Positions 1 through 11,052 of a stretch of DNA of 64,000 nucleotides are shown here, piece by piece. How positions within the stretch are numbered: the stretch's first letter is position 1; every line of letters begins with the position of its first letter. This stretch comes from Rosellinia necatrix (taxonomy: Eukaryota; Ascomycota; Sordariomycetes; Xylariales; Xylariaceae). The notes under the pieces were generated by a model. The model saw only the letters and a list, made by a program, of their open reading frames with translations. It searched no databases and was not told the origin of the DNA. A program made the position numbers and the translations under genes. The DNA is taken from positions 2,418,001 through 2,482,000 of the forward strand of contig JAGYVD010000004.1 in the NCBI GenBank assembly GCA_021209875.1, read 5' to 3'.

Positions 1-773
1 GCCGAGGGTCGGGAGAGGGGGCGTCATCTTCCTGTACAACGATACGTGTTCTATTAGCCATGTTTTCACACCAAATCAGATGACGCCCCCCCTCGCCAAC
101 AGTATAGTATAACAGAGTATAGTATTGGTTCACGTACCGAGCCGAAAACTTTATATTTTGGTTTCATAGATTTCCTCTCCGCCGGCGACAGGCTCTTATC
201 AGTGGACGGGTCGTGCACACATCTCATGCCCTGTACGGTACGGTTGGGGTCTCGGGCCGGGAGGCGCTTGACGACACCGGGGTGCGCGGCAGACGGCTGC
301 ATAGCGGCGGTCAGGCTTGGAGAGTCAGCCTTGCCGGCATAGGTAGAGGCGGCGGCGGCGGTATGCTCCTTTGCGGGTTGGGCAGCGTTGCTATTATATG
401 CGGGCGAGCCAGCAGCGGTTAGCGGGGTGACGTCGTTTTTCGAGGCATGCGCAGCGACAGCCACGGCGGACGCGTTGTTATGGGTGCTGAATATAGAGGA
501 GACGGTGCTCGCGCGAGAGCTGGTGGACCCAGTGCCATTGAGCAAGTCTCCTTGCGGACACTCGGTATAGGTATCTTGCTTCGGGGGTCGCGAAGGATCC
601 GATACGGACGGACCGTGCTTGGCATCGCGGTGAGAAGGAGTGCCAGTCCTCGAACGGCTGTCGGTAGCATCTAACGTCTTGTTATATCGCTCGCGCTCTC
701 GTTCACTAGCCCTGTCTCTGGCAACACGAGGAGCGTTGGGGAAAAACTCCCGATAACTAGCACTCGGAGCCAT
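1..773 (-). CDS. SET1: Histone H3K4 methyltransferase SET1, N-terminal part, truncated by window edge
   Basis: Minus strand; start ATG at 773-771. Exon 1 is 773..138, the intron is 137..32 (GTACGT donor, TTGTACAG acceptor, 106 nt), and exon 2 continues from 31 off the left edge. Phase closes at a codon boundary, giving KPKYKVFGS followed by EDDAPSPDPR. That junction, together with the N-terminal FFPNAP block, the GSTSSRASTVSSIF stretch and the VTPLT segment, matches what I know of Sordariomycete Set1 N-termini. Set1 is the catalytic subunit of COMPASS, which methylates histone H3 lysine 4 at active genes in the nucleus. The visible ~220 residues are Ser/Ala-rich and probably disordered; the RRM-like, N-SET and SET domains lie outside the window. 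Identification rests on the conserved N-terminal motifs only. Exon 1 in isolation would read to a stop at 66, but the last ~24 residues of that reading are intron. Confidence 0.82.
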
Positions 774-2258
774 GGCTGGGAGGGAGGTGGTCGGATATGG
801 CTTCCTCTACCCACCGACCCTCATATCTGGCGCCGAAGGACCGCGGGCAAGCATTCATACATGCAGCAGCGAGGGCAGACGGCGATGTTGCGCTGTTGGT
901 GCCGGCGTGGGGGGCGATTGAGCCCGTGAGGGTTGGTTTGGTGGGAAGGAAGACGACGAGCTGGGAGACGGGCTGGGAGACGGGCTGGGAGATGGGCTGG
1001 GAAGGAAGCCAGGACAGGCGGGCAACGCGAAACCCGTGTCCACGCGACAGGATTTGGGGAGATCTGGCGTGTGTGGGACCTCGCAGTGAAGGAACAAAGC
1101 GCGAGAAATGGGCTGGCTGCCTTGGCCGTCAACAAAGACGCAGGGGAGAGGTGTGTGATGGTGCGCAACGATCGCGGATGGGTGCGGAGGGGCGTGGTCG
1201 TGGGAAGACAGCACAGCGAGGGCCGGTCGAGTGCGTCGGCGGCAGAATGGACGGGACGTCGTGGAAATGGCTGAGGGAGAGGTTAAAGTGTTTCCGCACC
1301 GACGAAAAGTTGACTTTGGCTGGTATGGAGCAGCCGAAAAGAGTGATCTCAGACTCAGGGATGAAGCAAGTACCTAGGTACCAATCTGTGGGGCCTTCCC
1401 CCAACTCTCTTCTAAAAATGCCCAGGTACGCACGTACGTTAAGTCTACCTAGGTACCTACCTACCTAGTCGGTACTTCGTAATATCTTTTATTAGGTGCA
1501 TTAGGTACCGATGTAGGAATACTAGGTGCCAACTCAGGTGGTAGATTCAGCCCCAGCAAGGCTTGGACTAGGCGAACTTCCGACTGTCTATCACCCATCA
1601 ATGCATCGTTAGTGCAATTACCTTCGACCGCCGCGCCACCGTCAACTAGGTGAATGGTCAACATGAACGCCGATTCCTCGCGAGAAATTAAATCATTAGA
1701 TTTGTGCCTACAACTACTATTCCAAGCAATTACAAGATCTATGTAAAGGCTCACCTCTATATAGCTAGTCACATCCCTACCCTCTAATTGGCCTACTCGG
1801 TAGACATTTGTACAAGAACCCCATGTAGAGCGCATCAACAAGACGCCCGCTAGATACGGAAAGTACCTCTGGTTTGATGACCTACACAATCCACAGCATG
1901 GAGTATTTACTAAGAAATAGGGAATTCGGATAATAAGCAATCATTTGTCCTGACGTGTGAGCTAGTCATAGTCTTGGCAAGTAGGTCTTATTTTGAAGGC
2001 CCGGGTGAGAGGTTAAACGGGGATGAGTTGCCCTAGCACAAACATTGAGTTGTTAATAGATATCCCATTCTAACTTCGTTCTCGTCTTATTATTATCGGA
2101 TCCCTCGACTATCCGCTAGGGAGCAACGCTGATGAAGCGCTTGAGGGAAATGATCGATGGCACAGTTATCATAGCATAGGCGCCCAAGACTATCATTCTC
2201 AGTTCCGAGGAGCTGCTGATGGCGTTTATAGCTTATATAGCTATTTATATGAACCCAT
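774..2258. other. Intergenic region between SET1 and the exonuclease gene
   Basis: The interval holds the SET1 promoter/5' leader and the 3' flank of the exonuclease gene. Open frames on both strands (for example 797-1468 plus, 1461-1940 minus) lack recognisable motifs and consist of repeat-derived residues. A short direct repeat built on GGGAGACGGGCT/GGGAGATGGGCT lies at about 960-1000. TACCTAGGTA-type repeats run from about 1370 to 1520. I see no gene. Confidence 0.6.
1367..1520. repeat. TACCTAGGTA-type short-repeat cluster
   Basis: Overlapping copies of TAGGTACC, CTACCTAGGTA and CCTACCTA form a quasi-palindromic run (for example around 1373-1380, 1445-1470 and 1500-1510). The same motif family recurs in almost every intergenic interval of the window and is almost absent from exons. 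Confidence 0.8.
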
Positions 2259-3664
2259 CTAGTCAGACCAGGGGTCGTATCCAGTGTCGGGGTGTGGCCA
2301 CCCAAGATCTTCTGCGATGTCCGACCAATGCAGAACTTCGTCGTCCTCGTGGAAATCAGTGAAGCTGCGGTTTCCACCCTCAGATCCAGCCGCGCCCCTC
2401 CTGCGGCGCTCGTTTGCTTTCTTTTGTTTTGCCAACTCCCGTATCATCTCCAGGCGTCTCTCCTCGCGTTTCTTAGCCTCGACCCAGGCTTGGAAGGCTT
2501 CTTTGTTTCGGGCTCGAGTACAGAATAGCACTACCTCTCTCGTAGCAAGCACGTCCTCCAAGCAATTGTGGATGCCTCCCTTACCCTTCCTGATTTCAAT
2601 ACCGAGAAGTTCGGAGCATAGTTTCTGCAATCCCAGCTGAGTACGACACCCAACCGCATTTCCTGACAAAACCCCGGAATCCACAACGCGGGGATGAATC
2701 ATCCTCAGGGCACTCAAGTCGTGTTTTAATGCATGGCCGACGAGGATAGTATTGTCGTCAATACATTTCCACAGCTCCGATCGAGCCTCCTCCCAGCCAG
2801 CTAACACCTGCCCTTGCGAGGTCGCTTCGTCAAGTGCGGATTTCTTTATGCCGTGAATTTGGGTCCGCATTTGGGTTATTCTTTCCCTCGGGCACACAAG
2901 TCGATTAACCAGTACCGCGCCCGTAATGTAGTCAGTAGCGCAGAGCAAGATGGCCTCACCGGCTCCGCCAGCAACCCCCGCCATTTCACAGTCGAGCGCC
3001 ACTGCCCGAAACCTTGGCTCCGCTGAAGCAGCTGGTGTTTGTCGGAAGTCCTTGTGCGTGAAGGCGTGTAGGGGTAGATGGAAATCGTGCGCTGGCAAAG
3101 TCGTACAGCCTTTACCATCCGTACCACAACACACATACGACTTCTTCTGATTCTAAACGGTGCCGGGTTGTCAGCAGTTACTAAGGCTGAGGCCTTTTGC
3201 TACAAAACGTACCCCTCTCATCCGTTTGGATGGATGGAAGGTGCATTCTCGAGGAACTCTACGGGTCTGTCTACCTGTCTTACATCAGCATAACTGCCGC
3301 GGGCAAAAACGAGGAGCTCACAATGGCATCGTTTGCATTTCCCTGCATTGGCATAGTCCAGCGGATTGTATGGGCGTGTAATATAGCCGTGCTCCTCGAG
3401 CTCCTTCAGTGAATGACAGTGTGCCGATAGCTCATCGAGCACTGCCGTGTACTCAGGCACCGTGACTGTGGACCATGGCAACCTCACACGCTGTGCGGTG
3501 GTCTGAACGGCAGGAATCGTCACCTGGGGAGTACTAGAAACGGATGTAACGGCCAATGGCAGGCTTTGAGCAGGTGATCTGTGTTTAGGCGAGTTTTGCA
3601 GGTGTTGGTCAAGCCCCCTGTGTCCATTAAATGACCTTTTACATGGTGCGCAATAGGTGGACAT
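2259..3664 (-). CDS. C2H2 zinc finger / DEDDh 3'-5' RNA exonuclease (REX family)
   Basis: Exons 3664..3284 and 3152..2259. The intron 3283..3153 has donor GTAAGA, branch CTGAC and acceptor TTTAG and is phase 0. The product is about 424 aa. Residues 5-28 are a C2H2 finger (C5, C8, H21, H28). The middle carries a Cys-rich segment (SYVCCGTDGKGC) typical of the zinc-binding stretch in front of Rex exonuclease domains. The exonuclease domain shows all DEDDh motifs: AVALDCEMAG (Exo I, D and E), LVGHALKHDLSALRMIH (Exo II, D) and HNCLEDVLATREV (Exo III, H and D). The C-terminus is a charged Arg/Lys-rich helix. Rex1/3/4-type enzymes trim 3' ends of structured RNAs such as rRNA precursors, snRNAs and RNase MRP RNA. 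The exact paralogue cannot be settled here, so I give no symbol. Confidence 0.88.
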
Positions 3665-4221
3665 CGTGGTCGAATAAGATCGGGCGGGAATAGCTTCGAG
3701 CCAGAATTAATCGCGAGTGATCAGAAGAACGATAACCCGAGTGAAACGGGTGAAGAGAGTGAACAGAGTGAAGAGCACCAGGCCACCCAGTTCCCCGCCG
3801 AATAGCCCTTGCGTCCGAAAGCGGGATATGGGAGGTATGACGAGGATGACGAGGGCCCCGATAGGCGGCTTACGATGGGTAAAACGCAGGTGGCTGCATC
3901 ACGGGCTCTGAGATGGTTATGGCATCTGCACAGAGACACTGCACAGCGCTCCAATACAAAACAGGGCCTCGGTCGGCTTGGGGTTTGACTTGTGTATCGA
4001 CGATACTCGTCACTCATCACTTATCACTTGTCACTTGTCACCTTACAAGGACTACCTACCCCTTCACGAGGTGCGTCCATCCATCCGGTCACTAGATAAT
4101 TGACTGGTTGGTCTGGGCTACGCTTGAACATCACGTTCATTAAAACAGCCCCTATTGTAGGTCATAGCGCTTCCCCGACTACCAGGGGCAATGAAGAATG
4201 TCCGATGACAAGTATGCTAAG

Positions 4222-5035
4222 CCCACCTAGGTACCTTAGGTAGGCAGCACTACTAGAACCCTACCTAGGTAGATTAGACGTTAATACTAGGTACTGCTAC
4301 TACCTTAGGTAGGTGCTGTAACCAGCAGTGTCAGCCATCTAGATTAGACGTTAATAATATACCTGCCTAGGTACCTATGTAGGTATCTCCCTACATAGGT
4401 GGGTAGTAGGTAGGTGGTCTGTAGAACTTACAAAGAATACCAACTTTTAAGTTTTACGCAAACCTACCTACAAGTACTGGCACATGGGTAATTAGCTGGG
4501 GATCCCTCCTGCCCTTCCCTCCCCTTGAATGGGAAGCACATCAGGGATTACAGGTAACAAAGCAAACAGGTATTCAAGTATAGTGTCATATAACATGTCT
4601 TTAGCTCGTTAGTAAGAACAATATATACATAACGCACGTAAGGCGTGTGTGTTTGAATCACTGCTCCTATGCGAAGTCGTTTACTACCTAGTACTACTTG
4701 GATATGTAGGTATGTAGGTAGGTAATCGGTTAGACACCTAGACTAGACGTTAATACTATTACTACTACTACTACTACTACTAGGTAGGTAATCGGTACAT
4801 TACATGTACCCCTGGAGCCCGGGGGGGAGGAGCGGGCACCTTGCGTATCGGGGGCACAAGTCAGGCAGGCCATATCCGTGGTCGAGAGGGCGGCTCCTGT
4901 CGTCCCAGCGGCGCCAAACATGTGCATCATACCTACTTAAGTACCTACTGACACTAGCTCTTCCCCAGACCAACGAAGCCTCTCTCGCGGCTACTCTGCG
5001 CACCAGGGCCTCCTTTTGATCTCAGATCCTACCTA
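4222..5035. repeat. Dense TACCTAGGTA cluster with TAGACGTTAA motifs
   Basis: Dozens of overlapping CTACCTAGGTA, TAGGTAGG and CCTACCTAC words. Three copies of a longer motif, (C)TAGAYTAGACGTTAATA, lie at about 4269-4289, 4339-4356 and 4739-4782; the last is followed by a clear (CTA)n run at about 4757-4782. Confidence 0.75.
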
Positions 5036-5264
5036 GGTATGCTTTGAAATATGGGCTTTCGTATGCGCGAGGCGTGGGAGATTAGGGATATACTTTTACT
5101 TGGTAAGTTGGAACGCTGCTTCCTAGTCTAATAGTAGTCTGCCCAGTCTAGGCGAGTCAAGAGTGAATAATACATACTTTCGAAAGGGATTTCCGGGCTG
5201 GTAGAAATACCCGGTAAGATGAACTTGCCCTCGCCAATGTTCTACTTCCTAGTCTCCTAAAGAG

Positions 5265-5286
5265 AAAAAAAAAAAAAAAAAAAAAA
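5265..5286. repeat. Poly(A) homopolymer, 22 nt
   Basis: Uninterrupted A tract in intergenic DNA. No target-site duplication or element body is apparent on either side. Confidence 0.85.
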
Positions 5287-5533
5287 GAAGGGGTTTCCAC
5301 CACTAGCGCGGCATGGATCTATCCCAGACAACGAGGAATAGTGGCCTATAGTGGTGTGCAAGTTCTCAGATCCCACCGCCAGACGTGTTGGCCGGACGTA
5401 TAGACCAGGTCCTTACCACCCTCCCCGTACGCCCCCGCCGAAGTTTGTGATGCCGGGCCACCGGACAGAGATATGGTGGTTTGTGCTCAGGTCACCGCCC
5501 GGCCTGTGGCAGATATATGGTATTCCCCTCTAG

Positions 5534-6276
5534 TCAGAGTCTCACCGGGCTCATCACTGTTTTTGGTTGGAACAAGCTTCCGAAAGGAATCCTCGCCCTC
5601 AAACACAGTATGAACAGGTTGGATTCGGTCACGATTCTATCACACCATTGGTTGTTCATAGGGTCACCATGCAATGTATGTCGTTGCCATATTTTGTTCA
5701 TCATCAGCATTATCTTCGTCACATTCAATTCTACGTTAACCAGCCCCAGCATAGCATAATAATCCGTGTTTATATCGCAGGATGTATTCACCAAGCCGGT
5801 AACTAGCTTCTCGGCGATTCTATCTGTCAGCTCCGTGCCGCCGGACTTCCAAACGGGCTTGAACGCCCTTCGTTGGATAGGGCGGGTCTCAGGAGCGGCC
5901 TGGCGCTCCACTCCAAGGACCGCCATTCCATTGGTCTTACGAGGATTTAGGAACAACATTCTGGACACAAGAGGAATCATAAGTCGTCGTCATGGCGGAT
6001 ATTAGTGTTCAAATCCTCCGTGCATAATAGTGGCTTGAACAAACCTATACTATTAAAAATTTCGACTCCATGTATACGACAAAGTCTTACAAGTGCACTA
6101 CCTAAAAAGAACCTATTGCCGACTACAGCGCCTGGGATAAAATCAGGAAGATGGGAAGATAAAAACGCCTGTATAAGCCCAAACAAGCCTGTATGTATTT
6201 CCTTTAAGAGTGCCATAGTGTGGTCACAAATTGGCACAATGACTTCCACTTCAAATAAGAACGAATCGATCCACAT
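5534..6276 (-). CDS. Unrecognised minus-strand ORF pair, possibly one spliced gene
   Basis: Two adjacent minus-strand ORFs, 6276..5977 (99 aa) and 5980..5534 (148 aa), lie 114 bp downstream of the FCF1 stop. I recognise no domain in either. The second has a plausibly coding basic segment (RRAFKPVWKSGGTELTDRIA). An alternative model starts at ATG 5993 and uses a canonical GTAAGA donor at 5940 and a CTGAC..ATAG acceptor at 5820, joining 5993..5941 to 5819..5534 in frame as a 112-aa protein. The region could instead be FCF1 3' UTR plus chance ORFs. Transcript evidence would be needed to choose between these. Confidence 0.25.
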
Positions 6277-6389
6277 TCAAAAGTGAACCGGTTCCTATTT
6301 AACCCTCTCAAACGCCAAATAGATGTCATAAAAGCTCTGTGTCTTCATCCGCCTTAACGCCGAACAATTCATGATTATCATTGACGTCT

Positions 6390-8228
6390 TTATGGATCAG
6401 GAGCCCCTGGCAGACGTTCAATGACATACTTTCCTCTTGCCGCGTTCATAACTAGGTGTATGTTAGCACCCCGTTAGATTTTATCTATATGTCATAGCAT
6501 CAAGGAGAAACAATATACAGAGAATGATGGGGAAGTTATGAACAGCACACGGGCATAGTGGAAGGTATGGTAATAAGGCATTTCACTTACTCGGCACTCC
6601 TGGTATCTTTCTTATGCGTCGGACAAGATCTTTATCATTTGTTGCGACTTAAGTAACAAGAGTTAGCGGAGGACTTTCGAAGATAGGGGGTGTAAAGAAG
6701 CCGAAAATTATACGAGGTTCAAGGATATAAATTTGCCCAAGACATCGGATCCTTCACACCACGCGAGCGAGCACCCAAGAGGAGGGGTCTCTGGGACTGC
6801 TTACCAATATAAATTCTGTGTTTCATGACGCGGTCCACAATGCAGTCGCTATTAAGTTACATTAGCAGCCTCTCTTACTTAGTGAAGGCGGGAAATGCTT
6901 TAAGGGGACGGAGGTGGCGGTCTGAAACTTACTCTGCGTATGTGCCGTTGTGGCTATATATCACGATGAACGTTAACAGATATTTCTTCGCCTGGATTCT
7001 CTTGGGGCTACGGCGCGCTCCCATGATTGATCAACACAAAGATGCAACTCAGATTCCACTTACTCGCACGTAATGCGCTCCCACCTCTCATCGCGAGCTA
7101 TTCGAAGAGCCATCCTATATCTGCGGGAATGATTAGGCCTGTGGGCAACTTCGCTTGTCCCCTTGTTACTTACTTAGGACCCAGCTTCTCCAATTCAGCC
7201 ATCTTAATAAAGTGTTAGCCGACACTAGATGTCCCATGCTTAACCAATAGCCTTGGTATTGCTTGACTTACAACGCAAGAGGTAATAATGCTGCAATTGC
7301 ATGTGTTAGTCATTATGTAGAATACCCGAATAGCAAGTTCTTTGCTTTTGAATTCGGCTAAAACAAGGGCAAGCGCAACTGATATGAAAAGTACTAACGG
7401 GATGCATTTGGCATAGAGACAGTCTGCAAACGATGTATCCAATTAGTCACCATTATTGAGCTCAAATATCGCATCGATATCTCATCAGTCCCCGAACCTG
7501 GAATTGCGCGTGTGGCTGTGCCAGGGGAAGATGGATCTCCAGGTTCAGGGACTCAAGGCCCCAGGTGGAAGTATTTCATAGATTGAATTTAACTTACCCA
7601 TCATAGATTCTAAGAGTGGAAGTTTGCGCTGAATAGTATGACTCAAAAAATTCGTATCTACCAGCACAGAGTAGGGCGGCTGCAATGCTTGACTTGAGTT
7701 AAATATCAGCACTGAGATCTCACAACAGCTGATAGGGTTGTGGCCAAGTCACAGAAGTAGGTCGCCGGTTGAAATTGCTTGCATTGCCGGCTCAATAGCC
7801 GGAAGGATGAATCCTTGCTCTCGTCACTGTGCTCCGCCGGGAGGCTACTAGTAACCGGGGAGCCCAAGAAGGGCAACTCAGATGAGTACGGCAATAATAG
7901 GAACTGACACTTACTTGTGCTGGAAGAAGAGACTGGATGGCATCTGAGGGATCTCGCGAATGACTTGGTCTTTGGATGGGCCTCCCGTCTTGGCCTTCTC
8001 AGGGTTCTGGGCATCAGCCTTGCCCACATTCTTCTTCAAGCGTGCATCTCGCTGCCCGATAACTTCCAGGTGGTCTTGTGTTAGTCCAGCCCAAACTCTT
8101 GGTGGCAATGCCAATGGACTCACTGCGTTTGACCTGTCATCAGTTAGTTGTGAATCTGAAGTCATCGAGATCAGGAGGTTGACGTGTCTTACAGTGGCAA
8201 ACTTTCGCGTCTTCTTAGCCACACCCAT
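6390..8228 (-). CDS. FCF1: rRNA-processing PIN-domain endonuclease Fcf1/Utp24
   Basis: Twelve exons: 8228..8193, 8133..8124, 8062..7915, 7692..7598, 7423..7399, 7290..7272, 7202..7174, 7120..7064, 6953..6933, 6848..6805, 6647..6591, 6451..6390. They sum to 603 nt (200 aa), phase closes at every junction, and all introns are GT–AG. The protein starts MGVAKKTRKFATVKRIIG, then REIPQMPSSLFFQHN, and the PIN core PPYSVLVDTNFLSHT (Asp near 77), DCLYAKCIPIITSCVMAELE, GTYADDCIVDRV, VATNDKDL, and ends IERLPGAPDP. Length and motifs match Fcf1 end to end. Fcf1 is the SSU-processome nuclease implicated in pre-18S cleavages at A1/A2 in the nucleolus. The exon structure is extreme for a 200-aa fungal protein: five exons are shorter than 30 nt and one is 10 nt. 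Confidence 0.95.
8124..8133 (-). other. FCF1: 10-nt microexon of FCF1 (exon 2)
   Basis: The exon reads GTCAAACGCA between acceptor TGACAG and donor GTGAGT. It encodes V-K-R plus the first base of Ile. Skipping it removes the conserved VKR and shifts frame (10 is not a multiple of 3), so its inclusion is required by the conserved MGVAKKTRKFATVKRII start. Confidence 0.88.
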
Positions 8229-9978
8229 TGTGACTTCAGGATTGCCTTGCTGAGTAGTATGTTGCAAAGAGAGCTGGTTGAAGGTGATGGATGGTTGATG
8301 ATTGCTGCTAGATCGATGATGAACCTTCAAAAAGAATAAAATAAACACTATAAAAAAGCACAAAGTTTGACTGGTGGACCCATAAATTTATAGTGGTACT
8401 ACCTAAGACAGTTAGTTATATGGTAAATTGGCCACTTACTAGGTAGTTATTTGGCAGAGCAATTCACACCTGCTTAACACGATTGACGTATGACCCAGAA
8501 ACAGTAACAGTCCATGATTAACGCGCCTAAATTCAATCCGCGGCAGATAATGTAGGAGGGCCAGTCTACCTATGTACCTACTCTCCGAGATATGCATCTC
8601 TCCAACACCTATAAAGAAGCTAGGTACCTATGCACTACCTACCCAAGTAAGTAGGTAAGTATTCACTCAGGTGCTAAGGTTGGTACCTACCTGCCTCTTA
8701 CTCAATAATTGATTAGCCTATCAGGTAGGTACTTTGGTCAGAAGGTACCTCAGTAGGCGCCCAAGGTAGTGCTGCTGTGATTGCCAGGTCCCACTTAGGC
8801 TTGAATACTACACTACAAGTACATTACAAGTTTGCTCTGGTAGGATACCACCTCACATACATGTACACGAGATTGTCAAGCACTTGCAATTAATATTCAA
8901 TCAGAGATGCAGCAGTGGCGCACACGCAGACTGTTGTGTCCTGTGGGACAACAGTACTCTGGGTGTGCCATATATGAGGGCCTATTTTGGACACCTGCTA
9001 TGCCAAACTTGAGTTGAAGCGAATAACTACCCAACCTACTGATTTAGTTGCGTGGGCACCCCTATGTAGGTACCGGAGGCGCTATAATTGTCCTGTCCAG
9101 TGGTATTAATTCCCAACAGAATGCCCAGTAGGTACCTGCATTAAATGGGCGCATATTTCCAAGGTTGTTACACAGGTCACGTCACCTACCTACTTGACAA
9201 GAGTTTACCTACCTTCCTATACGCCCCCAAACAGGAGGGAAAGGTTAGGGTAGGTAGGTAGGGGGTAGGTTGCATCCAGCTCTGGGTACCTACCTGGGTA
9301 CTTAGGTACCTATGTATCTAGAGTTTAGCCTCTTTCCATTCTCAGACGTCTTAGTCTATTGAACAGGAGAGACACGAGGCTTCCAGCGGCTGGTCAGCTC
9401 TTTCCCTGTCGGTCGGCCTAGTCTAGGCTTATTCTGGACTTGGTGGCAGATCCCGGCTTCCTTTCCTCCTCTTTTGGCGCTCTCTTTTAGCCCTTTCGTC
9501 CATCATTGTCCATCATTCCTCGCTTGTTGTCGTCGCAACGTCGTCGCCGCCCTCTATTGCTCTCTTTTCCACACACACGCAGCGGAGAGCGACTCATTTC
9601 CGCCACTGGCCATGCAATTCTGAGTCTCACATGCCACTCGCATTTATTTGATTATCTGATAGCCATTCGTTCTTTGCGATATAACCCCCCCGTGTCCCGG
9701 CAGTCCGAGCCTACGATCCACACACGCTCGACCACAGTCGCATAACCTACTTACCTAGGTAGCTAGGTTCATCCATCACCCACGCCGTCAATCGACCTTT
9801 CATTAATTCGACATCACTTTACCTCGCCGTCGCCCACTCCTGGTCACACCCGTCTTGTCCGTGGAATCAGGAGCCCTCCCCCTAATCAATACGTGCTACC
9901 AATCACTGTTGCCTGCTCTCGGCCAATCATTACAACGACTTCTCGGTATTAGCCTCTCTCCGACGGAGTTCGCCCATC
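8229..9978. other. Divergent intergenic region FCF1 / Csi2-like gene
   Basis: FCF1 (minus) and the Csi2-like gene (plus) diverge from this 1.75-kb interval. Positions 8390-8770 and 9055-9320 are TACCTAGGTA-type clusters, including a GTTAGGG(TAGG)n run at about 9243-9265. From about 9400 to 9975 the plus strand becomes pyrimidine-rich (CTTTCCTCCTC, CTCTCTTTT), as is typical of fungal promoters and 5' leaders. No protein-coding gene is supported. Confidence 0.6.
8390..8770. repeat. TACCTAGGTA-type repeat cluster
   Basis: Multiple GGTAGT, TAGGTACC, CTACCTACC and AGTAGGTAAGTA words upstream of FCF1, continuing after a gap at 9055-9320. Confidence 0.7.
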
Positions 9979-11052
9979 ATGCGCCTACGATCTATCCTGC
10001 TAGGCTTGGCAGCAGCACTCGTGCCACCTGTTGTTGCACAAAACAATAATAATGACGATAGTACTACCAGTTCCACCAGTTCTACCAGTTCCACGAGGAG
10101 TACAACTACGGACAAGGAGACATCTACGTCGACCTCGAATTCTCCATCGTCAACCACAGATAGCACCAAAACCACTACGGCGTCTCTGCCTGATGTATCT
10201 CAGACATCTTCGTCCACCTCCTCATCAAGTAGCATCACATCCAGTACTACACAACAGAGTGTCCCGCCCGTCACAAGCGACACCGGTGATACACCCGCAC
10301 TGCCGACGCTTCCGGGTTCTTATAGTTACCCTCCGCCGGCCGTCCCTCCCACGAAAAATGCCCCGTTCATGCAAAAGTCAGATCTGCCCCAGGGCACCGT
10401 CTTTATTGCTGTCGGCGCTATCCTTGGTGCCTTTGCTGTAGCTATTCTGGTCTGGCGGGCAATTGTAGCTTGTCTGTTGCACCGTTCTGTTAAGCGCGCC
10501 ACTCTGGCCCAACAGGTAGCAAACGACAAGAAATCATATCCGCCTCCTGCTGCCCCCTTTTACAAGTACAGTGATCAGGCATCTTCTGTTTCTCTCGCCA
10601 ATGCGCCAACCGCACGCGCTGCCCGAAAATCACGTGGACCAGTACCTTCTTCAACACCCAGCCAGTCGAACCTGTTCTTCTCGCCGACAGCCCCTGCTGG
10701 GTCTGGTGGTGCCGCAAATCGCGAATCGCGTTTTTTACCTTCCGGGTTTTATGCGTCTGGCGCCGCTTCCCCACAACAAGGCCACACACACTCCATCAGC
10801 CTCACAAACTTGCGACCAGACTCGCATGGCCATGCCCGAGCCGTCGAGCCCAGTCCCCCAGAGTCTCCTAGTTTGGCCCCTCCTCAGGATACGGGCCGCA
10901 GGAATATAAGTTCAAGTTCCATTAACCTGAATAGGCCGCCCAGCGGTCGCGCACCTAGCGCGTTTCTTGAGGATTTACTTGGCGATCAATCCGAGCAGTT
11001 TCCCCCAGCAGGCCACCGTAACACATGGAATCAGCCCTCAGACCGTTTCTAA
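9979..11052 (+). CDS. Csi2-like single-pass membrane glycoprotein
   Basis: Uninterrupted 357-aa frame. Residues 1-20 are a signal peptide ([20 protein letters not shown]). Residues ~25-110 are a Ser/Thr-rich mucin-like stretch suited to O-glycosylation, followed by a conserved juxtamembrane block ([20 protein letters not shown], then [13 protein letters not shown]). A single transmembrane helix spans about 141-165 ([20 protein letters not shown]), then the basic HRSVKRA motif and a long Ser/Pro-rich cytoplasmic tail. The [26 protein letters not shown] arrangement matches the fungal Csi2 family, linked in yeast to chitin synthesis and the bud neck; the biochemical role is unknown. The tail may carry phosphorylation or trafficking signals. 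The assignment relies on the juxtamembrane motif, so I leave the symbol blank. Confidence 0.85.
   Translation: MRLRSILLGLAAALVPPVVAQNNNNDDSTTSSTSSTSSTRSTTTDKETSTSTSNSPSSTTDSTKTTTASLPDVSQTSSSTSSSSSITSSTTQQSVPPVTSDTGDTPALPTLPGSYSYPPPAVPPTKNAPFMQKSDLPQGTVFIAVGAILGAFAVAILVWRAIVACLLHRSVKRATLAQQVANDKKSYPPPAAPFYKYSDQASSVSLANAPTARAARKSRGPVPSSTPSQSNLFFSPTAPAGSGGAANRESRFLPSGFYASGAASPQQGHTHSISLTNLRPDSHGHARAVEPSPPESPSLAPPQDTGRRNISSSSINLNRPPSGRAPSAFLEDLLGDQSEQFPPAGHRNTWNQPSDRF

Larger units (their letters stand above)
3665..5533. other. Repeat-rich intergenic region
   Basis: No convincing gene. The first ~450 bp flank the exonuclease start and contain a degenerate GTGAAN repeat (about 3735-3778). From about 4220 to 5040 the sequence is dominated by TAGGTA/CCTACC clusters, with three copies of the TAGACGTTAA motif. 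An A22 homopolymer lies at 5265-5286. Confidence 0.6.

Noticed and set aside
797..1468. 223-aa plus-strand ORF upstream of SET1
   Set aside because: Rich in repeat-encoded Gly/Trp/Glu residues in a GC-rich promoter-like region; overlapping ORFs exist on the opposite strand and none shows family motifs.
1461..1940. 159-aa minus-strand ORF
   Set aside because: Begins in TAGGTACC repeats at its 3' end, has no domain or splice continuation, and composition looks random.
4597..4675. tRNA-like sequence (TTAGCTCGTTAGTAAGAAC ... GTTTGAATC)
   Set aside because: A-box- and B-box-like words are spaced about right, but acceptor, D and T stems do not pair, so no cloverleaf forms. At most a decayed tRNA or SINE fragment.
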